44,346 nucleotides of DNA, taken from positions 1 through 44,346 of the forward strand of contig JALHMX010000017.1 in assembly GCA_022843825.1 (NCBI GenBank). Direction: 5' to 3'. Under the pieces are notes generated by a model. The model was not told where the DNA came from, searched no databases, and saw only the letters and a list, made by a program, of their open reading frames with translations. The translations under genes were made by a program, and so were the position numbers. Below are positions 44,005 through 44,346 of this stretch, in pieces. Each line of letters opens with the position of its first letter. Positions within the stretch are counted from its first letter, which is position 1. The DNA is from Pseudobdellovibrionaceae bacterium (GTDB lineage: Bacteria; Bdellovibrionota; Bdellovibrionia; Bdellovibrionales; Bdellovibrionaceae).

Positions 44005-44346
44005 TGAAAACACTCGTCATTGGTCTTAGTGGACAGCTGGCCTCTAGTTTTAAAAAAGTAGATCTAAAGAATAAATTTGTTTTTGTTGGTCAAAATCAGT
44101 TCGATTATCAAAATAGCGCTTCGATCTATCAAATACTAAAACGTGAAAAGCCAGAGGTTGTTATAAACTGTGCAGCATATACTTTGGTGGACTTAGCCGA
44201 GTCTGAAAAAGAGAAGTGTGAAAAATTGAACGTCGAATTTGTAAAATATATTATTGATTGGTGTGTTGAATACAATAGTAAGCTTATTCACTTTTCCACA
44301 GATTACGTTTTTGATGGAATCAAGCAAGGTGAATATACTGAGCAGG
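44004..44346 (+). CDS. rmlD: dTDP-4-dehydrorhamnose reductase, 3' end outside the window
   Basis: About 114 residues of RmlD are present before the window ends. Visible features are the Rossmann start TLVIGLSGQLASSF (3-16), INCAAYTLVDLAESEKEKCEKLN (the typical VDxAE motif) and LIHFSTDYVFDG with the catalytic Ser/Thr. It would complete dTDP-L-rhamnose. It is coupled to rmlC by the TGATG overlap. The ORF is open to the window edge, so this is truncation by the window, not a broken gene. Confidence 0.93.
   Translation, partial: MKTLVIGLSGQLASSFKKVDLKNKFVFVGQNQFDYQNSASIYQILKREKPEVVINCAAYTLVDLAESEKEKCEKLNVEFVKYIIDWCVEYNSKLIHFSTDYVFDGIKQGEYTEQ

Noticed and set aside
9146-44346. JUMPstart/ops element (GGCGGTAG) for RfaH control of the glycan locus
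   Set aside because: The intergenic regions before manC, FkbM, asnB, ptmE and rmlB were read on both strands and no such motif was seen.

Overview
The window looks like a chromosomal segment of a low-GC (by eye roughly 38-40%) Gram-negative bacterium. A Bdellovibrio-like member of the Bdellovibrionota is my best guess, from the small lipoproteins, the divergent TatB-like protein, the DksA-like protein and the general protein style. This is an inference and no rRNA is present to test it. No tRNA, rRNA, CRISPR array, insertion sequence or phage gene was seen.

Region 1 (1-9145) is housekeeping. It starts with half of what may be a palindromic dispersed repeat, then a small membrane-anchored protein and a lipoprotein (+). 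The groES-groEL operon (-) follows, ending at a strong intrinsic terminator. Next come a tiny helical protein (+) and a compact minus-strand operon encoding a secreted penicillin-binding transpeptidase, an unknown cytoplasmic protein, a TatA/B protein and TatC. The region closes with a TetR regulator coupled to a small secreted coiled-coil protein, and a DksA/TraR-like factor that has lost three of its four zinc cysteines.

Region 2 (9185-44346, open at the right edge) is a very large surface-polysaccharide locus of about 35 kb, built from blocks that alternate in direction. (a) 9185-13998 (+): ManC, Gmd, a GDP-fucose-synthase-like SDR, a left-handed beta-helix acyltransferase and another SDR, giving GDP-6-deoxyhexose chemistry. 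(b) 20343-13979 (-): cupin, DegT aminotransferase, a probable glycosyltransferase, Wzx flippase, RfbF and RfbG (CDP-4-keto-6-deoxyglucose) and a GT2. (c) An FkbM methyltransferase (+), a GT4 (-) and an asparagine-synthase-type amidotransferase (+). (d) 32069-24192 (-): HisF, HisH, a WbpG/PseA/PtmG-type amidotransferase, a MurJ-family flippase, a Wzy-like protein, the initiating phosphoglycosyltransferase, a GT-B protein and a HpcH/HpaI aldolase. (e) 32225-35643 (+) and 40517-35633 (-): a nearly complete legionaminic acid pathway of the Campylobacter GDP-sugar type (PtmE-like, oxidoreductase, LegF, PtmA; LegB, LegC, LegH, LegI, LegG). (f) An SDR (-), then rmlBACD (+) for dTDP-L-rhamnose, with rmlD cut by the window end.

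Together the genes predict a glycan carrying rhamnose, a GDP-derived 6-deoxyhexose, a CDP-derived 6-deoxy (probably amino) sugar and a legionaminic acid. The legionaminic acid may be converted to an acetamidino derivative by the HisH/HisF/WbpG-type module. Two unrelated-looking flippases but only one initiating transferase and one Wzy candidate are present. Neither a chain-length regulator (Wzz) nor an O-antigen ligase (WaaL) was recognised. All four convergent gene pairs in the locus overlap or abut at their 3' ends. Several genes that begin transcription units have no Shine-Dalgarno sequence and a -10-like hexamer just before the ATG, which suggests leaderless mRNAs.
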